From contig CM067533.1 of NCBI GenBank assembly GCA_034509925.1, positions 7,804,035-7,868,034 on the forward strand: DNA of 64,000 bases. Direction: 5' to 3'. The position numbers and the translations under genes were made by a program. Numbering within the stretch: the stretch's first letter is position 1; each line of letters opens with the position of its first letter. Below the pieces are notes generated by a model. It worked only from the letters and a program-made list of their open reading frames with translations. It made no database searches and was not told the DNA's origin. Of the stretch, positions 11,251 to 23,430 are shown one piece after another. Source of the DNA: Hirudinaria manillensis. Lineage: Eukaryota; Annelida; Clitellata; Hirudinida; Hirudinidae.

Positions 11251-13570
11251 TCGGATTTGTCAGGCTGGTCATGGATGAAAGCGAAACTGGTGTTTTGGGG
11301 AACATTTCAATGTCGTGAACAAATCCGGGATTTCCAGCTCCTTTTTTTTTTTTCTATCTTTTTGTTTTGCATTTTGTCGCGTACTTATTTATGTTTAATT
11401 CGTTTGTATTTTTTTAGATTTTATACGTTATAATTCTCTTGCTATTTCTTATATAATGTTATCCCAGGGCTTATTTTCACAATGTTTGATTGACGTTTAG
11501 CAAGCAGTTGGATATTAAAAAATCAAAACTTAAGTTTACAACATCACCATGGATTTCATTTTTCGATCCATCAATCGTTACGTTGGAATTTAAGAAAAAA
11601 ACATGGAATAAAACTAATAAAACAAAAACAAATCAAATCAACCTTTCATTTATTTTCAGTTTATTTTCAATTTAAAGTTAAAATTCGAAAATTTTCAACG
11701 TCAAGTCTTCGTGGAAGAAGAGAGAAAGAGAACCCAGCCCTAAGACCTCTCCATTAATGGCGTCCTTTGGAAGGGAAATGAAGCAGTCCCATTCAAGTTT
11801 CAGGACGTTTTTTCGGCTGCAAAACAAAGATTTACGAACGGAATAAAAATAATTTATAATTTTTACTTTGTTAAATTTTCTCACAATGCTTGGAAATTGT
11901 CGTGGCAGCCATTTTATTCAGGACAGGACATCAACCGAAGAGAGCTGCTAAGATCCACTCAGACGAGGCGATGGAGTTTCTTGGGTCCACATTTTGCTTT
12001 TTGTTTAAAAAATAAGAAAAAATATGGGAAAAAAAAGAACAAAAATAGAGTCTCAAGTGTACTTACAGGAAGTCTGTTTGCCTTCGCCTTTTTGAGAATA
12101 GAGAAATATTGCTGGGATTGTTTAGAAAAGCAATCAATTAAATATAAAATTATAAATAAATTATGTGAAATTATAAATGAATCATAAATTAAATATAAAA
12201 TTATAAATGAATGTTATTTATGGTGTTTTTTTGTCCATTTGATTCTTAATTTGAGGATTTTAAGGTCGTGATTAAAACTGTTGACACTTCGAATGAAGGA
12301 TTCCTTATCATGAAATTCCGATGATATTTATGATATCAATATTGTATCATATTTACGATAACAACGTTATTATCATCGTCATCATTTAATACCGTCTTAA
12401 TAAGATTATATTGTTGTTGTTGATGTATTAATTAATATTATTATATAATATTATATAATTAATATCATATTTTTATCAATAATTTTGTTGCTATTGTGCT
12501 TGAAAATGGAGGAATAAAGAGAGACAGAACGAAAGAAAAGCCTATCTCGTAACGTCTGCCTCGATTAGCACGTGACAAGCATCCTTCGCTGTCATTGGTC
12601 AGCCGTAACTCGGAAGTGATTCGACATGCTGTCGTCAAAAACATCGAATTCTTGTTTATTTTGGAAACAGCGACGTCATTCCAGCTTTTCCACGTGGACA
12701 AACACGGATGGTTTTTTTTAATTTCGTTTTGTGTTTTCGTATCTTTGCTTATGTTTATATCTCTCTATCTCTCTCTTTCCCTCTCTCTCTCTCTCTCTCT
12801 CCAGGGGAAGAGAACAGTTGAGAGACCACATTCTCCAGCTAAGCTGTGTGGAGATGATCTTAATAAAGACATCAAATTTAAAAATATAGATAAAACTAAG
12901 TTAATAAATTTTATATTTGTTCAAAAACTATTTACTTTTGCAAAACTAACGTTATAACATTAAAAGCGCCGAAGAATATTATCTCGATCGATGGCACTGT
13001 AGAAGTAAAAAAATAAATAATTTGAAAATCTAATGAAATATTGATTTTAAAATAATTGAGACACTTTTATTAATAGAAATATTATTTAATTATTTAAGAA
13101 ATATTTTAATAAATTTCGAAGAAACTGACAAACTTGGAACAATCGGTTTCGAAATAATTGAAATTCTTCCCCTTCCTGATTCATTCCAGTCATTAATCAC
13201 TGCAAAATCCTTCACGGATTGCTCCATTTTTCACAAACTTTCCACCTTCCAAGACGTTCACCTTCTGCGAAATTAAAAATAGTTTTTGAGGTTTTTTTTT
13301 TTATTTTTAACTTAAAATTAGTAAATCCAGACGTCTTTCTGAGCTGACATTTTGCTGATCGATGCGTGAGCGATAATAAATTAGTTAAGGACGATTTCTT
13401 GTGATTAAAAAGGGATTTCAATGAATGAATTTGAGTTCTTTGGTAAGGATTGGATTTTCTGTTTCCGTGGCATTTCTGGAGTGAATGATAGATTGGTTGG
13501 ATTGGTACGTAATTGTTTAATATACATTTCTTTTCATTCCTTTATTCTTGTGTACTTCTTAATTGTGGAT
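11251..13570. other. AT-rich stretch with no supported gene
   Basis: Non-coding in appearance, with a (CT)n dinucleotide tract at about 12757-12805. No exon coding for the missing N-terminal part of the downstream GPCR (TM1-TM3) could be recognised here on the + strand. Confidence 0.5.
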
Positions 13571-13579
13571 ATTAAATGG

Positions 13580-13611
13580 TAATAATAATTATTATAATAA
13601 TAATAATAATG

Positions 13612-13700
<89 letters not shown>
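13580..13700. repeat. (AAT)n microsatellite next to a GPCR splice acceptor
   Basis: About 40 AAT units ending fewer than 20 bp before the inferred acceptor of the first visible GPCR exon. Confidence 0.9.
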
Positions 13701-13702
<2 letters not shown>

Positions 13703-13718
13703 AATCTTCCACGTGAAG

Positions 13719-16371
13719 TTCGCTACATGGTGGTGGTTAGGAACGCAGCCACAGCGCACCTGCGCACCAAGCAGAGGGTCTCGGCCGCCATCGTGGTCGT
13801 CTGGTGCATGTCCTTCACATTGAGCATCCCTGTGCCCTTCTTCTACGAGGTGGTCCTCAGGTGCGACACCGATCCCCAAGTGGGCAAGATATTCACGCTC
13901 GTCTTCTTCTTCGTCGGGTTAGAAGAATGGCCGTTCCACTTTTCGGTGGTCATCATCGTCGTCGTCATCGTCATCATCGTCGTCGTCGTCATCGTCACTG
14001 TCATCGTCTTCTTCGTCTTAAAGGTCGTCATAATTCATAGCACGGAGATTAGAAGGAAGGGTTGAAATTTGACTTTTTGTTTTTAAATTAAAAAAAAAAA
14101 AATTAAATTCTGAGGTCGTTGAAAAGGTGATGGGAAGAATTATTAAAATATTAAATTATGAAATTATTTAAAAATCAAATCAATTTTTGAAAACTTAAAA
14201 TTAAAAAAAAACTGAATCACGAAATGATGAAATTTCTGAATGATTTTCAAATAGTTTTTTTGAAATATTAAAGGATAAATGAATCAAATTACGCCAACGA
14301 GCTAAATAAATAAATATAGCTATTATATTACATATTTATATTATATTATATTATATTATATTATATTATATTATATTATATTATATTATATTATATTATA
14401 TTATATTATATTATATTATATTATATTATATTATATTATATTATATTATATTATATTATATTATATTATATTATATTATATTATATTATATTATATTATA
14501 TTATATTATGCAGTTATATTAAATAAAAATTAATTATTCAATGTTAAATAGTAATTATATCGGGAAATATTGAAGATATTGTTATAACCCTGAAAATAAA
14601 TAATTAAAAAAGTTATTTAAAATTATATGGCGCCATAAAATTAGAACTGTTATACAGAGTCTTCTGTTGGGTTCGATTATGCAGTTAGACAGATCGGGAA
14701 ATGGCAAAGCAGAGAACGAGACAGTTAGGCATTGAATACCTTCCAAAGGCCATCTTGTCAATAAACTAACTTCCATAAATTAGGACCCCGGATTATTACA
14801 ATATAATAAAAATAATTTTCTGCCCGAGCGTGATCAATTATCTTTTGTGGCAAAAATAAATTGTTTATTTATAAATAAAGAAATAGAAAGATTTTTGTAG
14901 AAAGAATACTATTTATAGAGGAAAGTATAAATAACATTATATAAAAAACTATATAAATCTTTTTAATTATGTTTTAATAATAATAATAATAATAATGATA
15001 ATAATACTAATATTAATAATAACATTAATAATAATAATATCATTTACAAACATTTCGAGATGCGCGTGGGTGGCCTACACAAACACAATCAAATGTCATC
15101 TCTCCAATTCCTTAATACAGCAACATCACCATCGTCATCGTCGTCATCATCATCATCACCATCATCATCACCATCATTATCATCATCATCTCTTTTACTC
15201 ACACGTGTTTATGTTATGATGTCTACAGGTACGTGGTTCCATTAATAAGCATCAGCGTGCTTTACCTCTGCATTATCAAGCACATCCACACCCACAAGGC
15301 TTCGGAGGTCTTGCCCAGCAAGACCAGGGGAAGGTCCGAGATCAAGACCAAACAGGCCGGCAAGATGCTGGTCTTGGTACTGGTGGCTTTCTTTCTCCTT
15401 TGGCTACCCATCCACATTCAGATGATGCTCTACCATTTCGGATACGCCCCCCAGAGGTTAGGGATGGGTCTCGGGCGAGGTAAGGGTCGTTGGTCGAACA
15501 AGATAGCTTTGAAATTTGCTGCCGAAGAGGTTCAAAATTGAAAGAAATTAAAGAAGTACAGATTCCGCAGACATAGATTTTATATCGTCATCATCCAAAT
15601 TGCCCTGCAAATTCAATATTGTCGAGCAATTTGCTTAAAATTTAATTCAGAAATAGATTTTTCTTCTTGAAATTCGAATCTACATCACCTAACAATATAA
15701 AAAGCGATAACATAGATTCAAATGAAAAATCATTGAAACTCACAACCTCCATCTTTTCCCTTTTTTTGAACCCTGACAGCAACGTCTATCAAATCATCGG
15801 CCTGGTCAGCAACTGCTTGGCTTACGTCAACTCGGTGGTCAATCCGTTCATCTATAACCATTCGTCCAAAGACTTCAGGGACGCCTTCAAGGAGGTCGTC
15901 TGCTTCCGACCGACGGATTCCTGCACGGCTCCGGCTTGCTGCCACAGTCAGAAGTTCCACCGTCTGTCCGTCCGCTGTGGAGCCAGATTCAACTCCAAGT
16001 TCAACCCAGACGAGCCCTCGAACATGCCCTCCCAGGCGCGCTCGGAGCCGCCCATGATGGACGAGGACAGCCTGAAGGACGTGGCTTTCTTCCTGGAAGA
16101 CGGGGGTGCTGGCGATCTGGCGAACGACCGCGGTCTCTTAGAGGTGAAGGTCATGCCCAAAAGTCTGAGCCTTAGCGTGCTCGGCTGCAACTACCGCGAG
16201 TCCGAAGAAGCCGCCGGGGAGGTCGCTGATGAAGTCGTCGGCAACAATTACAACAACGTGGCGACGATCGACTACAGCAACAACAACAATGTCTGCAACT
16301 GCGTGCGACTAGGAGCGACAACGACGACAGCGACGACGGCAGTTGAACTTCTCCAAACCCTCAAGACCTAA
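13719..16371 (+). CDS. Class A (rhodopsin-like) peptide-type GPCR, 3' exons (TM3 end to C-tail)
   Basis: Three exons fit: 13719-13917, 15229-15456 and 15780-16371 (TAA at 16369-16371), with phase kept at both junctions. The protein begins at the end of TM3 (R-Y-M then VVVRN), followed by TM4 (VSAAIVVVWCMSFTLSIPV), ECL2 with a Cys (LRCDTD), TM5 (YVVPLISISVLYLCIIK), a basic ICL3, TM6 with FFLLWLP, and TM7 with the NPxxY motif as NPFIY, then helix 8 (SSKDFRDAF). A long tail of about 165 residues contains Cys clusters and Asn/Thr runs. No retinal-binding Lys is present in TM7, so it is not an opsin. TM6-TM7 resemble allatostatin A/galanin and orexin/allatotropin receptors, but the ligand class is not resolved. 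The Asp/Glu of DRY would come from the preceding exon; the base pattern of the split codon (xTT) does not give Asp or Glu. TM1-TM3 exons were not found and may lie beyond the left edge. Confidence 0.85.
13935..14010. repeat. GTC/ATC tract just inside a GPCR intron
   Basis: Imperfect (GTC/ATC)n beginning about 20 bp after the donor at 13918. It keeps the + frame open as poly-V/I, which explains the run-on reading frame past the true exon end. Confidence 0.8.
14339..14508. repeat. (TTATA)n pentanucleotide satellite
   Basis: About 34 nearly perfect 5-bp TTATA units in the first visible intron of the GPCR gene. It is self-complementary in part (TATA), so cruciform or slipped structures are possible. 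Confidence 0.95.
15115..15195. repeat. (ATC)n tract upstream of the second GPCR acceptor
   Basis: Imperfect ATC/GTC array ending about 35 bp before the acceptor AG at 15227-15228. It may supply part of the pyrimidine-rich context. Confidence 0.8.
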
Positions 16372-18706
16372 GCCCTCCAATCTCCTTCAGCGTGGTGGGA
16401 CAAATGGCCTGCGATGAACCATTACCTCCTTCTTACATTCTAGAGCTGTGTAATTATTATTTGTAATTATTTGTAACTATAATATTCGTGTAATTATCTG
16501 TAATAATAATAATAATAAATAATAATAATAATAATTTGCTGTTGATGAATTTTAATTTGCCATGATGATTTTGTTTTTCAATTTCCTACGATTCTGGCCT
16601 CGATATCTTTAGACTTGAACCAGTTTTTCACTTGACATTTTTCGACCTCCACGTACGTGACATTAGAAATCGTGACAGTATCTTTCCATGCGTGGCAGGA
16701 GCCCTTGACCTCGACCGACCCAATTTCACCTCACCTGACACAGTTCGATTACAGCAGTGACGTAATGTAAAAATGAGGTCATGTTCGTTCGTTCGTTCGT
16801 TCGTCGTTTATCCTTCAATTCAAACCCGCTCTCATGAAATTTGTATATATATTTGCGATTACTTTCCAAATGCTACGCGTTAATTACGTAATAATTACAG
16901 AAGGTCGTTTAATTTATTTATTTATTTAAAGCGATTTAAATGGTTAAGTGATGAATCAATCAAAAGATAATTTGTTTGCATTTGTTTATTGCAATCAGCA
17001 TTTTACAAGCATTATGAAACCTCGTTCTAAAAGCTGTTGTTGTTGTTGTTAGAAGGTGTTCAATGAGTCACACCTCCCATTAATATTAATTAATTAATAT
17101 AATTAATTACATTAATTATACTAATATAATTATAATTAATATTAATTATAATAATTTCTTTATCAAATAACTTTAGATAATTCATAGATTAATATTAATA
17201 AAAACAATGATAAAAATATAAAATCAAAACATAAACATGATCCAATCTGCTAAACTGGCCACTCAATTTATAAAAATATTAATAAGTAAATTTAAATTAT
17301 TAAATTAAATGATAGATTTAATACCGGATAATTAATAAACAAGTTTAACGAGTGCAGACTCCATCTTTAAAAGTTGTCGGCCATCTTTTGAATGAGATTT
17401 AAAAATAATATTTTGCCAAATTATAACAAATTTAAAAAAAATAAATAAATGTAATTTAAATAACAATAACCGCTTATTATTACCGCAAATTTTAATCATA
17501 TATTAATAGCAGTAATTGTAATTATTGCAATAATATCTAATAATAATTAAAAATAATTATGAACAATATTTAATTATTAACAATATTATAAATTATTTTT
17601 ATCTGCTTGCTACCAGATGCCCATTAATAATTTTTTTAGACATAACTGGAAATTAATAAGATCATTATTTCCAAGAAGATTTATTGAAATTTATTAACAA
17701 TTATTTTATAATCCTCGACTGTTTTTTTTTTCACTTTTTTATTTTTAAATCCTCGAAAAACACGGAAAATAATATTTAAATTTAAATATTTAACGAGTAA
17801 TTTTTGCAAGATTTCCAAGGAAACGACCAATTAACATTAAAATCCAAAAGCTTAGAAGAAACTATATCGTAACAGGGAATATTTTTTTTGGGGGGGGGAT
17901 TGGGACTGAACCCTCCCCTGCACCACTCCCTCCCTAAACATCCTGTTAATATATTTAACCTCGAGACGCCCAATAGGGCATCCCGATAACGTTCGTCTGA
18001 CCAAAGTTCAAAAGGTCAGAGTTCAAATTCGAAATGAAATCAATTTTACCAGCGGCTTTAAACTTTCACCAATTAGTCTTGCACATTTGCATAAATTAAC
18101 GGTTTTAAGGGTCCTGATGATGATGATGATGCCGACAGGGATTCCTAAATTTCACTTTGTAGCTCCTTGGACACTTACTAATTTATTAATAATAAAATTT
18201 ATTAATTTATTATTAATTACTTATTATTTATTATATTTATTAATTTATTCTTAAATAGCAGCAGACAAATTTTATTAAAATTTATGGAAATTTTTCTAAG
18301 TCACAAAATCGAGGAAAACAGATATGGAAAAGCACTTGCCCTTCAACTGCCCACGTGGTGACCTTGAAGAGATGAAAATAAAGAAGCTTTTCCGAGCAAT
18401 TATTTTTAATTAAATATTTAATTTAAAATTATTATTTCGTTTAAAATCTTCCTCGGATTTTTCAAATCAAATATTCCTTCACTCGTGGAAGCCACCCACG
18501 GTGAACATCTTTCATTTTTAAATCTTTTTGTTTTTTTAATTTTACCTCAAAAATTTAAAAAAAAAAAACAAAAACAAACAAAAATCTTGGCAAATATTCA
18601 AGAAATGCGACGTTAAAATGCTTTATTTGCTAAGAAAATGTTTCTGTTTTTATCCATTTATGACTTTTTACGACTCAGAAAACAACAAATTTCCTAAATT
18701 GCTATT

Positions 18707-18745
<39 letters not shown>

Positions 18746-20048
18746 ATCATAATAATAATGATTATTATTAAAATCAATATTGATGATTGATTATTATAAT
18801 TATTAATAATCAATATTATTGTTATTCGAAAATACAGCAATTTTTATTTTATTTTATTACAATTGCAACAATTATTACATATTAACTATAATAATTTGAA
18901 TATTATGATTTTCAATGAATAATGATAATATAAATAATTAGTATTATAATTATTATTAAGTTTCACAAGACAACAACAACAAGGAGCAATTACAAGAAAA
19001 CATGACGGACTGATCGGATTACAAATAATTACCCACATGTTGACCACAACGATGATGACGACGCCGATGATGATGGTGGTGATGATGATGATGATGATGA
19101 TGATCATGACCCTATGACGATGATGACGACTACGTTAGCGACAGTTAAATGATGATGATGGTGGTGGTGATGATTATAGTGGTTGCCATGGTGAATGAGT
19201 AAACGAAAATGGTTTGTTTAATGTTTAATCACCAAAATCTTGATTGCGATGGTGATAACATGATGATGATGATGATAATGGTGGCGACGATGACGACGAC
19301 GATGTTGACATTAGTTAGACCTGTCATCTGGCGAGCGTTTGAAGAAATGTGACCTTTGATGGTTCAAACCATTCAAGCAATAATTACCTGGCAATTCACG
19401 ACCACCACTCTCTCTCTCTCTCTCTCATTTGCTCCATATCTCTCCTCTTTAAATTATATTATATAATATTTCAAAATATTTTAAAGTGTTACTTAAGTAA
19501 TGAAATATTTCAATTAACTTCACAAAATCAGTGATCAGATTTAAGAACAAATGTGGAAATTTCCAGAGGGATTTACATATCAATCAAGTTATCACACGAC
19601 ATTTTTCTATAATAATAATAATTATTATTATTATTATATAATATTATATAGAAATTCTATAATAATAATAATTCTATAATATTCTAAAGATCCAGATGGG
19701 GGGTGTTCAACACTATCCCACTTGTATCCCCACTAACGTCAACGTTTTTGTTGTTGTTGTTGTTGTTGTGGTGTTGATAGTGATAGTGATAGTGGTAGTA
19801 TTGGTGTTGACCCCAGAACGTAAACACACTAAAGGTCAGATTGGAGTTAATTTTATCTGTCGTCAGAAGAAACTAAAAATAGAACGACGAAGAAAAAACA
19901 CAAAAATAACAGAAAAGCGTCCAAAATGAGATGCAATTATCAGCAGAATTTAAAAATAATTTAACCAATTTAACATTTAATTATGTAATAATAACAAATA
20001 CATCCATAAATTCGTCGTTCGTTTTATTTTGTAAATAACAATATTAAC

Positions 20049-20098
<50 letters not shown>

Positions 20099-20724
20099 TA
20101 ATAACAGATATAACAAAAAATAAATGTTATAATAATATAATTATAAATAATATTAATAAAAACATTTTCATATTTATAAACATTTATTTGTTCATGATTA
20201 ATATATAATTATTTACAAATAATTATTGTTATTTATATTATTATTATTATTATATTATTATTAAATTGATAATATTAACAATTATCAATAATTATCTTAA
20301 ATTAAAATATTTGTTAATAAAATTAAATAATAATCAGAAAAAAGTTAAGAAATCATTGAAAAGTCAAATGAATGAGTGATAATAAAACAATGTGTTTCAG
20401 CTGCAATGACTCCATCTGCTGCTGCTCATAGCCCCTCCTACAATATGAATATTTAAATTATTATTATTATTAATTAAATAATATCAATTAAATGATTATT
20501 AGTATTTAATTAATATTTAATGTTTTATTGATGATTGATTCATTAGATTTATTTATACTCAAAGTACAGGACGTAAAATTTTTTTTAATTTTTGAAAATG
20601 ATATGAATGAATTAAATTTTAAATAATGTTATTTTTCCGAATAAATCAGAATAAAATTGCAAAAAAGTTAAATTAAATCATTGTTTAATTAATTAATTGA
20701 TTGATTGATAATTATAATTAAATA
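16372..20724. other. AT-rich intergenic region
   Basis: About 4.3 kb without a supported gene between the GPCR stop and the bHLH stop. It holds AAT tracts (16500-16535, 18705-18750, 20045-20100), TTCG repeats (about 16785-16805), a GATGATGAC tract (19050-19130, 19260-19310), a short (CT)n tract (19410-19428) and GTT/GTA runs (19745-19805). Open frames are short or repeat-driven. Confidence 0.6.
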
Positions 20725-21743
20725 TCACTCATAAGAACCCACATAGAACATAAACTCATCGCAACACGGATCACTCCACTGGCCGTTTTTCCTTTCCTCA
20801 ACTCCATCGACCTGTTTTCCAGCCATGTAGACCCCCCTGAAGAACTCCAAAGGGGACCGTCCGTCCCTCAACTCCTGCCGGATCTCACCGGGATCGCGGT
20901 TCGAGCTGGCCGATGACGTCACTTCCTGTCCGGAGCTGCCGTCCAATAGGAACTTGAGATGGTTTATGTACTCGATGGCACATCGCAAAGTTTTCACCTA
21001 TCAATTGATTGAGGTCATCGATTGGTTTAAATTGTAAACTATTGACGACGACGACGACTACGACGATGATGACTATGATGATGATGATGATGACGACGAT
21101 GATAATGATTGATATAATATAGACAAACTCCTGTAATTTATTTTCCAAGGAGGTGTTGCTTATTTGCAATTAGTGATGTTGACCTTGACATTCGATGACA
21201 AACTAATAAAATAATCTGTTGTAATTGTTTTAATAATCCAATTTACAAACTTTATTAGAAATTATAATTTATTAAAATATTCAAATTACTTTCATAAACC
21301 TTCGATAATCTCTTGTTTTTATTTCCATAAGGTATGTGCTTCCTCAGCTTAAGAAAGGCTCCGTTGACAGCCTGCACCCTCCTCCTTTCTCTGGCATTCC
21401 TTCGTGCCACCAGGTGGGGTGGTTTCTCCACGTGGGGCACGTGTTTGTAGCTGCCCTTTCTACCTGACCTGTTCGTGGTCGACTCCGCCTCCATGCTCTG
21501 CCTATTGGCCATTGAAAATCTGATTGACATAATTATTTCGTTGGTTAACCTTTTCATGTAATGTAATTCTTTACCATCTTTGTTATTAACTGGACTTCGG
21601 ATTATATGGACTATAAACCCATCGTCGTCGTCATCTTCATTGCTTGATGTGATTGTAAAATTGTTTGAGTACATTTTTGCTTTTATAGAAAGCATGAAAA
21701 TATGTTTGTGTAGTTGCCCTATATTTAAATGTGTCAAATTCAA
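20725..21743 (-). CDS. Achaete-scute-type bHLH transcription factor
   Basis: Two exons on the minus strand: 21743-21300 and 20997-20725, joined in phase (donor after AAG at 21300, acceptor AG at 20999-20998). The product is 238 aa if the first Met is used; several internal Mets (MSIRF, MANRQ) are alternatives. The basic region ([14 protein letters not shown]) keeps the N-x-R-E-R-x-R DNA-contact pattern. Helix 1 ([11 protein letters not shown]) leads to a short loop (YGNKNK) and helix 2 ([21 protein letters not shown]), at about residues 112-168. The P-x-G-x-x-N-K loop and A-x-E-Y-I in helix 2 fit the achaete-scute family better than PTF1/atonal relatives. Such factors bind E-boxes as heterodimers with E proteins in the nucleus and act in neural or secretory specification. 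The C-terminus lacks the usual acidic ASCL ending. The intron inside the bHLH domain is unusual, as many ASC genes are intronless. Confidence 0.85.
21055..21110. repeat. GAT/GAC trinucleotide tract in the bHLH intron
   Basis: Imperfect ACG/ATG triplet array in the only intron of the achaete-scute-like gene. Confidence 0.75.
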
Positions 21744-22299
21744 CCCGCCTATTTTTTTTATGAATATTTATAAATATCTGTTAATAAATATGTCAATAAT
21801 AATAATAATAACAATAACAATACTGTTCCAATAGTTACACTGATATTTATAAATAATAAAACGATTACATTTCAATTTCATATTATCTTAACCATTAAGT
21901 TGATGTTATTAAATTGTAAAAAAAATTACTTTGAAAATTAAATTTGCAAAAGCAGTGTTTGACCAACATTATTATTATTATTATTACTATTGTTATTGGC
22001 TAATATTTAATATAAATTAAGATTTACAATAAAAAGTACTTTGGCCAGTAGGTATTTATTTATTTATTTTGACATTTTCTCGAGTAAAATATTCTTAAAT
22101 TCCCTTCTAAACTTGTCTCACCTTCTTTAAGCTTTGCACGGTGCTTTGAAGTTTTTGTAAGTTTTGAAAATATATTCCGAGGTTACCAAGGTTACCAGAC
22201 GCAAGTACTTTTAAGAAGTTAACGCTACAGGTGACCAAATCGTTTCTAAATGATGATTATTCCAACCGATGTTAATTTAAAGCTCAAAGGACGTCTCCT

Positions 22300-22403
22300 A
22301 TTGGTCGACGCGAGGCTGACCACTTCGCTGCTATTGGTGGAATTGGAAATAAGTTGGCCCTGATTGGTTGCCTCGGGCGCTGGTCATCCCTCGTCATAAA
22401 ATA
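22300..22403 (-). promoter_or_regulatory. Cluster of four CCAAT boxes
   Basis: ATTGG (CCAAT on the minus strand) occurs at 22300-22304, 22333-22337, 22342-22346 and 22363-22367, within 70 bp of relatively GC-rich DNA (CGACGCGAGG, CCTCGGGCGC). CCAAT clusters bind NF-Y and usually lie 60-150 bp upstream of a start site. The cluster is about 0.56 kb upstream of the bHLH start codon at 21743. It could instead serve a + strand transcript, since an ATAAAATA element follows at about 22397-22404. Confidence 0.4.
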
Positions 22404-22647
22404 CCTGCTCAATAATAAAGTAATCTATTTGTTTATGTTTTACTTTTGATAATTTAAAATTCTTTTTATAAAAATAACTTTTAACGAGAAAATTCACAAA
22501 AATCTCAGACATTCCAACACTTTCTGGCAAGTATTTATATTTTAACTCCGTAATTAATATTTAATCTTGTATTTTGACTTAACACATTATCACTCAACTC
22601 TTAAGAATCACGTACAAAATATCGTTTACGACCCGTTTTTTTCCAGC

Positions 22648-22821
22648 AACGTCAATCTAAGACTTCAAAGATTCAATCTTATTCGAGATATGAAATATAC
22701 TTTAAAGGGTTATCGCCGGCACGGATCAGATAATCGTCCACTCAGTGATTACGATTTCATGAACACATCTCCACCCCTTCCATCTCGGACGCCACCTCTC
22801 CAGGACAATTTCCTGGACTGA
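22648..22821 (+). CDS. Possible terminal exon of an unassigned gene
   Basis: A pyrimidine tract and AG (CGTTTTTTTCCAG, ending about 22647) precede an open frame of 57 residues ending in TGA at 22819-22821. It includes RDMKYTLKGYRRHG and YDFMNTSPPLPSRTPPLQ. The composition is balanced and free of simple repeats, unlike most open frames nearby. I recognise no family and no upstream exon, so this may be non-coding. Confidence 0.25.
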   Translation, partial: NVNLRLQRFNLIRDMKYTLKGYRRHGSDNRPLSDYDFMNTSPPLPSRTPPLQDNFLD

Positions 22822-23129
22822 GGCATCAATCACACGAAACCGCTGCTTCTTAATCCTCCTGCCTGTCACATAAGCGACGTCATTCCATTTTTTTTCAGGG
22901 GGTCGTCCACCCCCCTCACCATCCACACCTCCCCCCCTCCATCCATACCACCCACCCCCCAAAAAAAAATTACATTCGTGCAGCCCTCCATTTTGCACCT
23001 TCCTCAAATAATTTTCATTTTTCGGCTCTAATTCCGAACTATTGAAAGCACTTAAATGGTCCGCGCTTTGAATTCTTTGTTGGGTGGAGCTTTATTGTTG
23101 TTTTCGTCGTTATTATTGCTGTTCCTATT

Positions 23130-23191
23130 TATTATTAATATTATTATTATTATTGTTGTTGTTATTATTATTATTATTGTTATTATTATTG

Positions 23192-23222
<31 letters not shown>

Positions 23223-23430
23223 CATTATTATTTTATTCCTTCGTTGTTATTATTTCTTTTGAAATTTATTATTCAAAGGTCGCTGTGGAGGTAATGGACT
23301 GCGCGCGGCGGAAACGCCGTGCACCTGCACATGAAGGATGGAGCGTAAGGCGGTCACGTGCTGCTTCCGCCAGTTTTGGAAGAGCAGACGTTTTTTGTGA
23401 GACAAGCGTCTGAAACGTTTTGAGTCTCAG
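23130..23430. other. TTA microsatellite followed by a small GC-rich patch with E-boxes
   Basis: A TTA/GTT array (23130-23240) is followed by about 140 bp of GC-rich DNA (23280-23420) containing CACCTG (about 23322) and the palindromic CACGTG (about 23356). Both are E-box types recognised by bHLH proteins. No convincing exon is present; the open + frame (VAVEVMDCARRKRR...) has no recognisable homology. Confidence 0.35.
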
